Below, one piece after another: positions 22,720 through 35,381 of a stretch of DNA of 64,000 nt. The stretch is from the NCBI GenBank assembly GCA_003864495.1, contig ML133426.1:2294001-2358000 (forward strand), given 5' to 3'. The notes beneath the pieces are model-generated. The model had not been told where the DNA came from and searched no databases. It saw nothing but the letters and a program-made list of their open reading frames with translations. Positions within the stretch are counted from its first letter, which is position 1. Each line of letters starts with the position of its first letter. The position numbers and the translations under genes were made by a program. This stretch comes from Nemopilema nomurai (lineage: Eukaryota; Cnidaria; Scyphozoa; Rhizostomeae; Rhizostomatidae).

Positions 22720-25700
22720 TTACATGTCGTCAAGATTCGACTTCATAAACATCTGCAGAGCACTCAATCTAGCGTCTATGTCTGCAATGTTTAGCGATTG
22801 ATCTAAAGTCCCGTTGCCGTCCTCACTTCCAACATCAGCTTCTTTGGCGTCTAGAAATTAAGTTGGGCTTGGTTAGTAGAGGAATTTGACTACTACGCAA
22901 TTCTACACCATTGTTTATTTCAAAAATGGTTCTTACAATACGACAAAACCACAGTAGTTTCAATACATCACATCAAATTGTAAAGATCAATGCATATTGA
23001 ATATTTCTGGGGAATTTTCCATGCTTTTGCAGACGTGAATCTGGAAGGTACTCCTAGAAAGAAGAACTCACCCTTGTACTTATGTTTGGATCCCGATTTC
23101 GACTTGATGTCCCTTCGCTTGGACGCCCTTTTGTCTTTTTTCCGATACGAGTCCTCCTTTGGGATACAGAGCATACGCAAGAGTCATTGAGCGATCTACT
23201 TGGAGTCCTTAAAAAGCATTTCCAGTATAAATCGAGAATAAGTCCCTTTTTTACAATAGAAGGTTGGACTTAAGGTCCTGGTAAGACAACAACAACAACT
23301 TACCTGTGCCGATTCCCCAGAACTCAGAACTGACCTCAGAATCGATGTTCTCGACCCATTTTTTGATGAACTTCGCTTTCTTTCTCTGGGAAGATTGAAA
23401 GGGAAACGGTTTAAGTTGTCGTTTTTCATGAACGACAATTCTGTGTCTTGCTTACAACAGGCTTTGTCAGGGGAAAGTCCGAATTTCAATTATTAAATGC
23501 AAAATAACTGAGAAGCCATATCTGTGAAAACTACAGGTTGCAAAGGTGAAGGGTGATAGGTGAAAGGTGATAGGTGAAGGGTGATAGGTGAAGGGTGATA
23601 GGTGGGACGAAGGTAAAAGCAAGATAACTCAAAAGCTGAAATGCGTTCTAGCACGCGTTCACCTTCCGCACAAGACCCTAACAGGGCAAGCTGAAATGCG
23701 CCTTAAATAGATCATCACTGCTTGCGGAAACAGTTGGTAAATGGCCTTTGAAATGAGCGAACGAGCACAGCCCAAGATTCGAATCAAGGCATCTCACCTG
23801 CTATAAGGGGCCGACGGTTTCCTCTTGGCGGAGGACAAAGGCCTGCGGGTTGTACTGTCGACCGACGAGTGGCGGCTGCCGACACTTCCGACCGATGAAC
23901 TGCGGCTCGCAGCTCGTCGCGGCAAATCTACGATTAGATGTACAAATGGGCCTTCAGCGGCTGCGATCGCAAGTAACGGGCGGGATTTGTAGCGGAGGAA
24001 ATTTTGCGGATAGCGACCGCTTGGAATTCCATGGTCAGAAACGGACAGCTTTTCGGAACACACTGGTACAACATAAACTCGGAGGGGGGGGGGGGGGGGG
24101 TGGATGTGAGAGGGGTGATCAAAAGTCCTTAATGTCAAAATATACAATTAAAGGACGAGCCGATCTTGAGTGATACCTCTCGAAGAAGATGACCTCGGTT
24201 TGGTGGACGGCCTCTCTCTGCTTCGTGATGAGGTGGAGGCTATTCTGTCGAGCGAGGCTGACCGGGAGCGGTGAAGAGAGCGTGACCCAGACCTGCTTCT
24301 TCTCCTGAAGAAAGAGCGACAGTATATGAGCAACATTAAACACCAAAGTAGCGAATCCAAAAGCATGCAACTCGTAAAAGGCGACAGGAAGCACTGGGAA
24401 GGAGCGAGCAATATATTTTGGCAACATTGACTTTAATAGGCCGTAGCATGTTGATGTGGTACGCGCCATTCACCTCCGCAGAGGCAAGCACCACCTCGCA
24501 TTCTCTACGCGTCTGTGAAAAACAACATGTTCTATATTTTACATTTGTTTACAAACGAAATTCGAATTGAATTTACGAACCTCTCGCTCTCCTGTTGTCT
24601 CTGCTTTTTCTCTTGGATGTAACTGGCCAGGATCAAGGAGCCTCTTCAAACAATTCAAAAGTCAGTTTTCTACCAAAATTGCTTACGTTGAAATTTTTTA
24701 GGTCAATCACAGGAAACCTATTCAAATAGAAAAAAGGAGGACACAGAGAGATTGCTGAGAGAAAAGGAATTTGCCTGTTGAAAGGATGTAGTGATTCCAT
24801 TCATTCCTATTCTTCTTCATACAGCCATCCATAATCACCTTGTTTACTTTACCTATAAGAATTTCCTTACACCACTATCTTATCACAACTTTATGACAAC
24901 ATTTCCTCTCATTTGTTTAGGCCTTCACCCATCGGACACACCTACCTTCACCTCTATTAATAAACTATTCACAATTGGCCTAGCCCTTCCTTTTCCACGC
25001 CACTTTATTTGCTTTACGTAATTAGCCACCATATATTTATATACTTTTATAATAGATCTGAGTTAGTTGGAATCAAGACACGCAAACGGCATCGTCTCTT
25101 CCTAGGCTCCGTGTTCTCTGCACGTAAAATAAGACTTGCTAGGCTTGGAAATGACACGTTAGTCGATGGATGGAATTGTTAGTGTACGAACGGCATCTTA
25201 CAATCACACCAAAATGCACTTAATTTGCGTTACACTAAAAGGATACGCAGTGGGGTCGAATCGGGCTGAAAGATAAAAACACGAACATCATAAGTTAATA
25301 ATTTGCGAATGTCAGGGACACAGTGAACGTAACACGCAGCTGCAGTTTAAATCCTGAGAAATTTACGCTAAGTGGAGAAGAGCAGAAACTGACTGAATAA
25401 GATGCTAATAAGATAATAATAATAATAAGATCTCGCGGAGAAACCGAGAAACTTGGAGCAAATAGACTGCAGAAAGAACATACCACTTGGGGAAGGTGTG
25501 GTGTATTTTCTGTCCACTGACATATTCGAGCCTCGTTCCCTGGAGGACGGCCTCCCAACCAGCGGCTTCTTCGCCCATCGACTGGCATAAATTGGCAGTT
25601 TTAATTGCGGAGAATGGCTAGGCCTATTTTTTGGAAGAAAATATCGTCAATTGATGTAGACCAGTCAAGATGTTCACTAGAAAAATAACATCAACTTTGG

Positions 25701-28700
25701 CTAATCTAGAAATTTGGAGTTCTCGGCCATTTCAGGTTAGGTTGACATGGAAATCAAGGAAATACTCTTTCAAGCTATCAAAACAACTTGTTAAAACTTG
25801 TAGCTCTAGCTTCTAGAAGCTGCAAAATAAAATCCCACTTACGTTTTCTTCAACAGCGCGATTTCATTAGTCAAGCTTTTTACTCGTAATTTCAGATTTC
25901 TTTCGCTCGCTTTGACGTCTTCAAGCTATCAATTCAAAATAAAACGTGAATCAAAGCGAAGCCAAGAGAAAATGAAGAACAATAGATGTGCAGAATTTTG
26001 AAAATTCAAACATCCCCTGCTTATTAGCGCATGATTTTCGAACACCTTACGAGAATGAAAGTGTGGCCTACCTCTTCAGCAAGGCGCTTACATTCATCCG
26101 TCTTCTTAAAAAGAACGCGTTGGTGCTTGCTTCGCTCTTTGAGGAGATCGCTCTGTCGAAAACAGACTTCACTTCATGAATCGCAACAACAACGTGCTCT
26201 CAAACCAATATCAAAACCAGGCCTAAAAACTTGGCAATTATTTGACATTGTTTTGCAACTATTTATTATTTGTTGCAAGATTTTACAACATTTTACCATT
26301 GCCATTAGCCACCAACATAATAATTTGTCAACTCTTTCTTGTATCGAAATACGGTTTTTCTAACAACAAGATAAAGCCGAGCAGTTAAGTCATACATTTC
26401 AGTCGAGAAACGAAAAAGCTCATTTCCTAAAGCAAAAGATTACAACAATGTTCAATTGATTTTACCTCCAAATTGGTTATGACTTTCTTCAAGATTCTTA
26501 GCTCCTTTACGACACTGTTTTTTGATAAAAAGTTTCTACACATTTCCAGTTCGTTTTCCAGTTCTTCTTTCTCCTGAAGAATTCTGTCAAATCTAAGCAA
26601 CACGGAACATAGATTATAAGAGAAACAAGGACATCTTCTACCAAGCACGCAAAGCACTAGTCAAGACACGATGAATTCGATTGGGGACAAGACAAGAGAT
26701 AGAACTTACGAGGCACTGCGGTTCCTTGAGTTTCGCGACGGAGATTGCAAATTTTTTAACTGTTATCAAAAAGAAAAAGAAAGCGTTTCAATTTACCAAA
26801 GAAGATAAAATACACCTATTTGTAGCAATCACAACTAGAGAAAACAGAACGTGATCTAAAAGTAGAAAAATGATCACCTGCGAACGCAAGTCTCTAATTT
26901 CTTCCTTTTGCTGCTTCACGAGCTTTCGTAACGACACCGGGTCAAACTTTCCAACATACGTTAGAGACAAAGGGTAATGAATCCTGGAAAAGATTTCAAC
27001 ATCAAAACTTCAAATTGTTTCACAGCAAAGGCCAAAAAGAAGGAGGTGAGCCCCAAAACTTAAAACTAGTTACAAAATTAGAAATAACAATCTCACCCCT
27101 GAAATGATTTTCTTATCTTTTCTTCTGAATAACTGAGAATAACTACATTCTTCCAAGAAAAAAGAAATTTTTCAGAAGAAACTTTTTCTACAAATGCTTG
27201 AAATCGCTAAATAAGGCTTGGGAATGGTGAACATGCGTCAAAACAGGCCAGTTGTTGACAAGAAGAAGAGAGGAGATGTGCCAGTGGGTAAACTGTAGGT
27301 TTAGCAAGATGAACAAGGTCAATTTGAAGACAGTTGAAAGCTAATGAAGACATTGGAAAAGGGGTCTAAGGGAAGAAAGCAAGACTTGCCTCATTTGCAA
27401 TAAAATTTAAAAAGACTTTTCATGTTTGAAAAAAGAGGAAAGTAGCAGTACACACCGGTCAAATTCGACAGTGTATGTAATGATGAGGTATCTCTTGTTG
27501 TTCAGCGTATTGTTTGAAGATACCTCTCTCCTTTTACCAGCAGCTTTTTTGGAACGAAGTGCTTCTAGGTCTGTGTATGTCATCAGATTCAAACTTATTG
27601 ACTCGCTGGTCTACAGAATAAGGTTTTAATTTAAAACACAGTAACCTGAGATATTATCTATTGGTTTTTTTCAAATGGCAGAAATTTTTTTTTTTTAAGA
27701 ATATCAAAAATTAGATTTAATTCTGTCAAAGATGTTAGGAAGAAAGAAAACTACTTTTACTTCAAATGGGGCCATTGATCTAAATCATTTTCAAATGAAA
27801 AGAACAAAGCTTCAACAACAACCTTGGAAAACACCATATCCACCCTTTAAAGCTGGCCACGCACAATGCAAAACTATATTTTATTACTTAAGGAATCATT
27901 GAAATCAAAGTCTGCAATCTGAAATACCCAATTGAAATAGCACTGACTTGGCAAGCAATCAAAAGTGCTCTAATTCTTTGCTGAATTGTTTTTTCAAGGG
28001 TCATTCCATGTCAAAACAGCATGGTCATGTAACCCACCATCTCAGATTTTGTTCATTTTTGGTACATATGTAGGTATCAATAAAATATAGAAAAATCCCA
28101 AATTTCAGCTCAATATCTTTAATGGTTCCTGAACTACAGAATTTTGAAATCCGCATCTTGATAGGCTTTAAATTCTCAGCGACACCCTTTTTGACCGTAC
28201 CGGTTTATGTATAAATGCCTCTAAAATTTGATAGAATAATCATATATCCATTAAAATTGAGACCTAAGGGTAATCAAGTGTGCTGATTTCAAAAATACTA
28301 CCAGTTATTAGATTTAGAGTATAGAAAGCTAAAAATTTTGACCTTGAAACGTGAAAATTTGTTTCTCGAAATTTGCAAACCGGGGCTCAAAGAACCCCAA
28401 AAATGGAGATGTGGATGATGTGATATGGAACTTTGGAGTTCATTTTCAAATTCAGCACACCTGAATCTATTAAAATTGATGAAACTCTTTGTTTGTATAT
28501 GTAAGAGTACCAAAATATAGTAACTGGGAATAAAATGTTCATTTTGGCTATTTTGGTTATGATTATGATGATTACCACATTGCATTTATAAGAAATTTCA
28601 CACCAAGGGCTGTTTTTTCTAGTTTTAAATTTTTGAAAGACCTTGTCTATAATGCTTTACATTATTTTTCTTTGCTTTTGTGTAGCTGGTGAAGTGATAA

Positions 28701-31700
28701 GAAATAATGCAGACTAACTTTCCAGGGAACACACAAAGTTAAATCATAATTCAATGGATAGTCAACTGTTACAAAGCACACATCTAATGAACTACTTGAT
28801 TTTGGTAACAAAAAATGGTAAATGATTTAAGAAATTTGTTTAAATCTAAGACATGTTTTAAACAAAATCCTTACTTCTACACCCCTGCTATACTCTCATT
28901 ATCTGTGTCTTAGAAATAAGGAGGTATTGCTTGTTTTTCATCAGGATGTGTTTTTCATTCAGGGTTTCCTATTAAATGCAGGGAAAGGTAAGATTTCCTT
29001 TCAAAGGAGAATTTGGAAACTGATTCGGTACTAGTCCTTGGTGACTTTGCCGAGAACTACACATTTTTTGTTCAGGACGAAGTGCAATCGTATAATTGGA
29101 ACAAAAGCTACTGCACAGTGCATCCTGTTGTTGTATATTACAAAATGGAAAATTAACTTTCACATCAGTCTTTTTGCTTTTTATCAGATGATTTAGAGCA
29201 TGATACAAACTTTGTGTATGCAATTCAACATGAAATATGTATCTACATCAAAGAGAAGATGCCTGGGGTACAAAACGTTGAGTATTTTTCTAGCTTGCAA
29301 CGGGCACTATCAAATAAAATTTTAACTGTATTTGATATGCTGACGTTCTGCAAAGATTTGATAGTGCCCGTTGCAAGCTAGCGATTGCAGTTAAGTGCTT
29401 TACGGTGCCACCAATTCCATCACAGATAGATTTTCCATGGCTAGTGGCAAAAAAGCTCCAGCTTGCTTTCAGTTTGAAATCATTTTCATAGTGACATAAA
29501 TTCAGCATATTTTTAAAGTTCTTCTACTGTGCAGCACAGCCATCTGAAAAATACTCAACGTTTTGTACCCCAGGCATCTTCTCTTTGATGTAGATACATA
29601 TTTCATGTTGAATTGCATACACAAAGTTTGTATCATGCTCTAAATCATCTGATAAAAAGCAAAAAGACTGATGTGAAAGTTAATTTTCCATTTTGTAATA
29701 TACAACAACAGGATGCACTGTGCAGTAGCTTTTGTTCCAATTATACGATTGCACTTCGTCCTGAACAAAAAATGTGTAGTTCTCGGCAAAGTCACCAAGG
29801 ACTAGTACCGAATCAGTTTCCAAATTCTCCTTTGAAAGGAAATCTTACCTTTCCCTGCATTTAATAGGAAACCCTGAATGAAAAACACATCCTGATGAAA
29901 AACAAGCAATACCTCCTTATTTCTAAGACACAGATAATGAGAATATAGCAGGGGTGTAGAAGTAAGGATTTTGTTTAAAACATGTCTTGGATTTAAACAA
30001 ATTTCTTAAATCATTTACCATTTTTTGTTACCAAAATCAAGTAGTTCATTAGATGTGTGCTTTGTAACAGTTGACTATCCATTGAATTATGATTTAACTT
30101 TGTGTGTTCCCTGGAAAGTTAGTCTGCATTATTTCTTATCACTTCACCAGCTACACAAAAGCAAAGAAAAATAATGTAAAGCATTATAGACAAGGTCTTT
30201 CAAAAATTTAAAACTAGAAAAAACAGCCCTTGGTGTGAAATTTCTTATAAATGCAATGTGGTAATCATCATAATCATAACCAAAATAGCCAAAATGAACA
30301 TTTTATTCCCAGTTACTATATTCTGGTACTCTTACATATACAAACAAAGAGTTTCATCAATTTTAATAGATTCAGGTGTGCTGAATTTGAAAATGAACTC
30401 CAAAGTTCCATATCACATCATCCACATCTCCATTTTTGGGGTTCTTTGAGCCCCGGTTTGCAAATTTCGAGAAACAAATTTTCACGTTTCAAGGTCAAAA
30501 TCTTTAGCTTTCTATACTCTAAATCTAATAACTGGTAGTATTTTTGAAATCAGCACACTTGATTACCCTTAGGTCTCAATTTTAATGGATATATGATTAT
30601 TCTATCAAATTTTAGAGGCATTTATACATAAACCGGTACGGTCAAAAAGGGTGTCGCTGAGAATTTAAAGCCTATCAAGATCCGGATTTCAAAATTCTGT
30701 AGTTCAGGAACCATTAAAGATATTGAGCTGAAATTTGGGATTTTTCTATATTTTATTGATACCTACATATGTACCAAAAATGAACAAAATCTGAGATGGT
30801 GGGTTACAAATTTCAAAAATTTGTGCTGTTTTGACATGGAATGACCCTCAAGGGATTGTGTTATCTGGTCTCATTTAGGACTAGACAGACCACATTGCTA
30901 CTTGCATAAAAATTGTGGGGAAGATTGGAAGAGGGTGGCAAAGATGGCCTGAAACAGGAGTCCCCTAGCTGATTCATGACTTTTTTGCAAAATAGAGTAT
31001 AATTGGATAATAAAAGAGGTTAAGCATTGATAGCTGCTAAAATGATCTATGCAAAATATTATACCTTACTAATTCCTGATTCAAGCATTGTACAGAAAAT
31101 GTTGAACTCTTTGAAATTTCCTGTTTTATGAGTAAGCTCTTCAATATCTAGAGAAGAATAAGCAAAATGCTATCTGAAAATACAAAGATTAACTCTATCA
31201 ACTACTTTATGAATTGTTCAATCAGCTTCTCTAATGTGAGACAATCAACCAGAGTGAGAAGGCTTTGCAAGTCACCCTTGATGTCTAAGGACTATAGTCT
31301 TCATTTTGTTACAACAGTTACAACAAATTTTACTTTCCATTTTAGTTATCCTAACATAACAAATACCTTCATGGATGAAACATTAGTTCAACTCAAGTAA
31401 ATTTCTGTTCAAGTTTTATGAAAGGTCTTTAATATCATTGTAAAACAAGAGCTGTGTCAAAGCATCATTTGACAGATCAACTTGAACAAATAGTTATCAT
31501 ATTTTAATAACTCCAGCAAGAAGGTCTTGCTGCTGAACATCATATGAAGGTCAGAGCAATAGTCAATATTGTGTATCCTCAATCTTATTACTTGTAGGGT
31601 ACATCAGATTCATGATCTTAAGAATCTGGGGTGTGTCATATAAATATTTTAACACATGTGACATAAATAGGCCTCTTTAGTAGCATTCCTTGATTTTTTT

Positions 31701-31958
31701 TATTTAAATCAGTATATGAATTAAAATAGGGCAGCATTGAGAGACCTGGGAAAAGTAATATTGGCCCTTTGTGAGCAGATTAGATGAAGGAAGAAGCTTA
31801 CATCCTTGGTCAAAGTTTCCATTCCATTGTTCTCCAGTGGCTATATCTTCAACATGAATTTTCAAAACATTTGAATCTTTGGTCACCATGGATATGAGAT
31901 ATTCCCCATCTCGGAACTGGTGGTGAGCTGATGCTTCAATGTCGCTGATATTTTCCAT
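22720..31958 (-). CDS. CCDC61: CCDC61 (VFL3-family basal-body/centriole coiled-coil protein)
   Basis: Sixteen exons in coding order: 31958-31802, 31147-31065, 27610-27456, 26983-26878, 26759-26710, 26592-26466, 26152-26072, 25925-25843, 25581-25484, 24641-24581, 24512-24474, 24304-24177, 23927-23798, 23385-23304, 23156-23072, 22850-22720. Phases agree throughout; 531 aa (human 512). Residues 1-~145 are the XRCC4/SAS6-like head, with GEQWNGNFDQGYIEELTHKT, LMTYTDLEALRSKK and RYLIITYTVEFDRIHYPL, all diagnostic of CCDC61. A coiled coil follows (~150-300), then a basic serine/arginine-rich region (~340-435), and the conserved C-terminal helix IADIDARLSALQMFMK. The protein organises ciliary rootlets and spindle microtubules in other species. 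The start is the first ATG; a TTG three codons upstream is in frame. The 39-bp exon 11 and the acceptor at 23156 are the weakest joins. Intron 2 (27611-31064) carries the foldback element. Confidence 0.9.
23545..23604 (-). repeat. 14-bp tandem repeat, about 4 copies
   Basis: Unit GGTGAAGGGTGATA on the plus strand, with one copy carrying an A/G change, inside a CCDC61 intron. A single related unit recurs at about 52873-52886. Confidence 0.85.
24084..24100 (+). repeat. G17 homopolymer
   Basis: Seventeen consecutive G on the plus strand (C17 on the CCDC61 coding strand) in the intron between exons 12 and 13. Likely polymorphic in length and prone to sequencing error. Confidence 0.9.
29290..29381. 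repeat. Nested 26-bp perfect inverted repeat in the foldback spacer
   Basis: Copies at 29290-29315 and 29356-29381 are exact reverse complements (outer ends CTAGCTTGCAACGGG...), separated by 40 bp. It sits at the left end of the spacer, where the large left arm stops, and could mark the template-switch or rearrangement junction that made the large palindrome. Confidence 0.85.
29291..29860 (-). pseudogene. Decayed transposon-type gene (SDGCAAQ / ATSHGK...DGIGGTVK family)
   Basis: Read on the minus strand from the right arm into the spacer, the translation gives LVLGDFAENYTFFVQDEVQSYNW, then HPVVVYYKMEN-stop-LSHQSFCFLSDDLEHDT, IKEKMPGVQNVEYFSDGCAAQ-stop-KNFKNML, and SWSFFATSHGKSICDG with IGGTVKHLTAIASLQRA. 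I recognise this as a repeated, otherwise uncharacterised protein type that is common in cnidarian and arthropod genomes and resembles a transposon-encoded protein with an acidic-residue catalytic layout. Two stops interrupt it: a TAA after YYKMEN and a TAG where the family usually has Tyr after AAQ. It is therefore a pseudogene. The left arm repeats its 5' part in inverted orientation, with the same TAA. Confidence 0.6.
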
Positions 31959-33174
31959 CTTTTTCAAGAAATTACTTGTCTTGAGGCAGGTTTATGAGTG
32001 GGGTAACCATTATCTGATCTTTGTCATACAGAACGTGGATGTAGTGATATTCTGGGATGTAACTATAAAATCATCAAGAGCAGTTCGTGAATCTCAAAAT
32101 GGTGGAATGAGCTTTTTGTTACCATTTTGCAACTTCCAAATAGAAAAGCGTTTACAGTTTTTCGGTAGCCACCTATTCTTTATATAAATCATTATTGAAA
32201 AACACTGGTTTGTTGTTGCAGTACAAGGCAAGCCCTTTGCAATACTCGCACAAGTTTCTAAGGAAAATTATCCAAAGTTTCCGATAAAGGCGGCAATATA
32301 ACATCTAAGCCAACAGATGCATAAACTTAAAATGTCGAGCGTTGTACTCGTATAATGTGGCTTGTGAACACAGCTTCTTGCATAGTAACATTTGTAGGTA
32401 GCATGTCATTCGCAACAAATGGAGCTACACTTAGCTTGACAGGAACAAATAAATTTTAAAAATTTGATGCTAGTGGGGGTAAATAAATTTACGATCACCC
32501 ATAAATTGGGGCTTTGGCGGTGAAAATAAACAATCTGAATTTGTAATTATTATCAAGGCCTACCTACTTAGGCCTTTCTCAGAGAAGCAGATATGAAACA
32601 AATATCGATTAAAAAGTTGTGTTACTATGAGAATAGCCAGCCACACCTCTATTTTTTAATCGAAACATCTTTAGTGCATTCCATTTACTCGTGATGTACT
32701 GTCCAGAGTTGAGTTAGATTTACTGTTTACCTGCCTGTCGGGTCGATGATCATGGATCGCAACGTCCCTTCGATTTTAGCGCCAGCATCCCATAATGCTT
32801 TGCTCTCGTTAGCCTTGAGTCACCGGTCAATCATTACCATGAATTTAATAAAAGGAATCAAACTAAATAGGAAACTAATAAAAAGAGGACGTTTTCTCCT
32901 CGATAATTCTAGCTACAAAGCGAATTCTCTTTTGAATTAATTCCCTAGATAAATGTTTTTCTTTGTTTACATGTACTAATCATGTATTAAAATTTGTCTG
33001 TAACATTTTTGTAGTTTAGCGTCGTAAATTGTTTGTATTAGGTTATTGATGACAAAAACATGCAATGAATTTAAAGCACAAAACTGAACCTGATCCTCAA
33101 TCCGGTGTTCAGCTGCACGCTGAGAATTTCATTCCCTTTTCCAATCAAACAGGAATCAATACAAATAAGCTAAC

Positions 33175-33212
33175 ACCCCCAGCCCCCCCACAAAAAACTG
33201 GGGGATGGGGGG
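33175..33212. repeat. C-run/G-run hairpin
   Basis: CCCCCAGCCCCCCC is followed after about 9 nt by GGGGGATGGGGGG. It can fold as a G:C hairpin or a G-quadruplex/i-motif. Non-coding context. Confidence 0.6.
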
Positions 33213-34479
33213 CTCTGAGTAAAGAAAAGTAAAACACCACAAGCGCAAGGTGTAATTAATGTGCTTTTAGGAACATAACAAGATAAAAATACTTATCGAA
33301 TCAGCGAGGAAGTGTTGAAAAATGGTACGATACATTTGAATGAAGGTTAAACTGCTCGTTTTATCTGTACTTCAGTTCCGAAATGCTAGCAAGCTTGCCA
33401 AATATTGCTAAAACGTTTTCAAAAGCGTTGTTCCACTAGGTTCGATGATGTTTTCTGATACGGTTAAAGATCCCCATGACTTTGAAAATTTCGTACAATT
33501 TCTGGTGCCTCAAACATATCCATATTTACGTTCTACGCGACAAAGAGACAATAACGATAAGTTTGAATGTCTGCATGATATCATAAAGCTTTCTACGAGC
33601 ACTTTATGCCAAATTTGGTGCTGTCTCACTTGGGCGAATTCACTCACGTAAAGAACTGATTGGCTTTATCGGGAAAAAGGGGTACCAGCCTTTAATTCAT
33701 ATGGTTCTAATCCATTTCCCTCCTTTGATGCAGGTATCTTTAGCTGCTTATAACGCGAATGTGGATGATTGAAACAGACCAACAAATTAAAATTATATTC
33801 ATGGCAAGCACATGACCCATTTGTTTATCCTAGTCTTCTTTTCTCAGCTTTATTTCTTTGCTAGACTTTCAAAGTATCATACTCCTATTACTCTCCGATT
33901 CGGGTTGGCGTTATTGATTTTGTATCTGTTCATTCACGGCTCTTTCTCAAAAATTGGCATCAGAATTGAAATCCTGATCTTTAAATCAGTTTATACTGAT
34001 AACATCATGTTGTTTGGACCCTCCGGTCGCGAGTTACTTTGTTTTGAATATTTAGATATTTCATGCAATTTGACCGCAAAATTTTTTCACTGCACCAGCA
34101 AATTCCATTGGAGTGTATAGAAAAAGCTAAATTTCTAGAATTGGCTTATTCGCAATTTGACGGTCCAAACAATCAGAAATTTTCGGTACAGACTAATGTC
34201 AACATGGAGATTCCATTTCTATGATCCATTTTTGCAATATATGAAGATAAAGAATTGCTCGAATCCGAGAATAATAATCTTCATATAATTGTGCTTCATT
34301 GCCACCTGATTATCGAAAGATTGCTAATTTTTAGAAAGGACAACAATATTTTTGTCAACAGATTTTATCAACTCGTTTAGAGTATATAACGATTTGGCAC
34401 GGCATATGCATGGTATGAACAATGATTTAGAGAAGCCACTGTGAAACTTCGATAAAAGGAGACCGGCTTCAACTAGGAA

Positions 34480-34900
34480 TTTTGAAAAATAAAATGAAGT
34501 TTGTTGGTGACGTTTCTAACACTAAACAATGTTTCTATATTTCGATGTATTGTATAAGGATGCAAAGGATTAGGAAAGTGATTAATCAATTAAAAGGTTT
34601 GGAAAGTAAAGTTATACAGCAGTGCGGGGGCGTAAGGGGCGTACGGCCCCTCCCATGCTACAACGCAATCGAGCACAAACACAAACTCAGTTTTTTCTAT
34701 ACTACACAATCTTCCCTGGACTTCAATAGGATAAGATCTTTCGACCTTGAAAAACTGCACTTGCTCTTTACAAACGTATTTGTGATCCTGCGTATCCTTC
34801 TCATCATCCCTGCAACAAGCGCAACTGTGGAAAGAGCGAATTCTGTGCAAACAAAATAATCTCTACCGTAGCTCTATGAGCGGGCCTTGTTTAAATGCCT
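34480..34900 (+). pseudogene. hAT-type transposase C-terminal remnant
   Basis: The plus-strand translation contains LHLLFTNVFVILRILLII followed by PATSATVERANSVQTK. This matches the hAT C-terminal dimerisation region, usually written as P-x-S-x-A-x-x-ER-x-F-S. The frame then stops at 34857; the next residues expected in the family (K-I-x-S-T-M-like) appear one frame over as IISTV, followed by further stops. Upstream, 34482-34770 is open but shows no BED finger or catalytic core. A dead fragment, confidence moderate. Confidence 0.5.
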
Positions 34901-35182
34901 CAGTTTTAATGTATACTCACAGAGACATAAAGTAAGATATTGAGAAAATAATACCCCCTTGAATGCAATTAGATATATATTGTACCGAGACTTTCATTTC
35001 TATACTCGTTGCTTGCTTGTTAAATGCTTATATTTTTGTTTCATTGAAAAACCTTAAGATAAACAGTAGATGATATAAATTTTCTTCGGGTTTTCGTCAC
35101 CCGATTGTATGCAGTCTGTCGCTAGCAGATGCGCTGGGGAGGTGGCTTTGTTTGCTAATTCTTGTTATAAACCTTAATGCTT

Positions 35183-35381
35183 GGTTTCCACTATGGGTTA
35201 ACGTGAGATAATTCCGAGTTAAATTGAAAATTAACTCATGGTATAATTTTGAGACTATGAATCAGCATGATATGAACCCACGTACCGATTCGGTTTCCAC
35301 TTGAGATAAATTAAAGCTTTGGATAATTTTCAAACCAACTCGGACCACAAAATTAACTCACATTAACTCATAATGGAAATC
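35183..35381. mobile_element. MITE-like element, ~200 bp with ~50-bp imperfect terminal inverted repeats
   Basis: The left end GGTTTCCACTATGGGTTAAC and the reverse complement of the right end (GATTTCCATTATGAGTTAAT) align, and similarity continues through GTGAG, TAATT, CCGAGTT and TTGAAAATT. No open frame inside. No obvious target-site duplication, so the exact ends are uncertain. Size and structure suit a non-autonomous DNA transposon. Confidence 0.6.

Larger units (their letters stand above)
27997..30848. mobile_element. Foldback element: 1.3 kb inverted arms around a 255-bp spacer
   Basis: The left arm 27997-29290 and right arm 29546-30848 are reverse complements over about 1.29 kb. I counted roughly five substitutions plus one small indel near the outer ends (left about 28021-28030, right about 30807-30823), so identity is near 99.6%. 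The outer ends read inwards AGGGTCATTCCATGTCAAAA on both sides, like transposon terminal repeats. Both flanks show CA next to the end, a possible 2-bp target duplication, but this could be chance. The right arm plus spacer, read on the minus strand, encodes a decayed transposon-type protein; the left arm is an inverted second copy of part of it. The whole element lies inside CCDC61 intron 2 without disturbing exons. Confidence 0.88.

Noticed and set aside
28298..30538. Identical pairs of short open frames in the two foldback arms
   Set aside because: They are mirror copies created by the inverted arms; most are frames opposite to or out of phase with the decayed transposon gene.
31065..31070. 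Alternative CCDC61 exon 2 donor ATTA|GTAAGG at 31070
   Set aside because: Leaves phase 1 and gives a wrong frame in exon 3; AAG|GTATAA at 31065 gives ESGISK|TSESISLN, matching CCDC61 spacing.
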